Shown here: one piece after another, positions 63,889-64,000 of the stretch | How positions within the stretch are numbered: the first letter of the stretch is position 1 | Layout: every line of letters starts with the position of its first letter | Assembly (NCBI GenBank): GCA_902577525.1 | Contig: CACGZG010000003.1 | Coordinates: forward strand, 55,554 to 119,553 | Direction: 5' to 3' | Source: an uncultured Pelagibacteraceae bacterium | GTDB lineage: Bacteria > Pseudomonadota > Alphaproteobacteria > Pelagibacterales > Pelagibacteraceae | Length of the DNA stretch: 64,000 nucleotides | The notes under the pieces: model-generated | Told to the model about the DNA's origin: nothing | Database searches by the model: none | The model's input: the letters and a program-made list of their open reading frames with translations, nothing else | Position numbers and translations under genes: made by a program

Positions 63889-64000
63889 TTAAATCCCAGT
63901 TGTAAGATCAATACTTTGACCTTTCTTTAAAGTAATTATTGCTTTTTTATAACCCGAAACACGAACTTTTCTTCCTCTTGTGAGTTTTATTCTATTCTGT
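63889..64000 (-). CDS. rplW: 50S ribosomal protein L23 (uL23), C-terminal part (5' end outside window)
   Basis: Not in the ORF track. Reading the minus strand upstream of rplB gives an open frame ending QNRIKLTRGRKVRVSGYKKA, then IITLKKGQSIDLTTGI and a TAA (63891-63889). This is the C-terminal signature of uL23 (KKAIVTLxxGQSIDxxxG). Position before rplB in the S10 operon agrees. The rest lies beyond base 64000. Confidence 0.93.
   Translation of the reverse strand, partial: QNRIKLTRGRKVRVSGYKKAIITLKKGQSIDLTTGI

Noticed and set aside
1-64000. CRISPR arrays, insertion sequences, integrases, toxin-antitoxin or phage-defence genes
   Set aside because: None recognised in any frame; all open reading frames of substance are assigned to housekeeping or metabolic families.

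Overview
The window is a compact, AT-rich stretch of an alphaproteobacterial chromosome. It most resembles the SAR11 clade (Candidatus Pelagibacter and relatives). I base this on the very low G+C content (judged by eye, not computed), Lys/Asn/Ile-rich proteins, near-zero intergenic space, alphaproteobacterial gene clusters, a K+-independent H+-pyrophosphatase, an Asp-type HemB and a soxBDAG sarcosine oxidase operon. There are no insertion sequences, prophage genes, CRISPR arrays or rRNA genes. No gene-free stretch reaches 300 bases. The longest gap (26966-27187) holds a tRNA-Ser(GCU).

Layout. 1-387: 3' end of metY. 380-4252 (mostly minus): ctaA, a plus-strand chorismate mutase, then the minus-strand run ubiquinol-cytochrome c chaperone, rpmF, plsX, ihfA, merR-like, rpmG. 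4251-6831: bamE converging on hppA. 6913-14217 (minus): 2OG/Fe(II) hydroxylase, rpiB, glyA, nrdR, ribD, ribE, ribBX, ribH, nusB, thiL, apparently one operon for serine/C1, deoxynucleotide control, riboflavin and thiamine. 14310-15296: hemB. 15309-22629 (minus): dapA, smpB, folK, spoT, pyrE, pdxJ, acpS, lepB, rnc, recO. 22667-24871: lytic transglycosylase. 24877-27124 (minus): tRNA-Ser and two glycosyltransferases. 27188-33854 (plus): soxBDAG followed by a periplasmic solute-binding protein and an ABC permease with no ATPase beside them. 33851-40499 (minus): gatC, gatA, gatB, an O-methyltransferase, trhO, a MATE exporter and a nuclease. 40550-46936 (plus): ruvX, pyrB, pyrC', plsY, topA, ridA-like. 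46941-49051 (minus): galU, ugd. 49085-51948: panC, mgtE (minus), lipB. 51926-64000 (minus): the S10/spc/alpha ribosomal super-operon from rplW (cut by the window end) to rplQ, with secY, adk and rpoA, then an RluA-family pseudouridine synthase.

How it works together. The left two thirds are housekeeping biosynthesis (riboflavin, thiamine phosphate, PLP, lipid, pyrimidine, folate, lysine/peptidoglycan). The most accessory parts are the sox operon with its transport genes, the glycosyltransferase pair beside the tRNA, and the galU/ugd pair for surface sugar precursors.

I see no wholly new multi-gene system. The points most worth following are: (a) trhO overlapping a caffeoyl-CoA-type O-methyltransferase inside the gatCAB operon, which suggests a 5-hydroxyuridine to 5-methoxyuridine tRNA wobble pathway; (b) two proteins that kept their fold but lost their metal sites, the RibA half of RibBX and PyrC'; (c) a short SpoT lacking its zinc-finger region; (d) a PheC-like binding protein with an altered ligand pocket beside the sarcosine oxidase; (e) nine convergent gene junctions, none with room for a terminator; (f) several expected neighbours missing from otherwise conserved clusters (fabH, yceD, era, rpoZ, dprA, rpmD).
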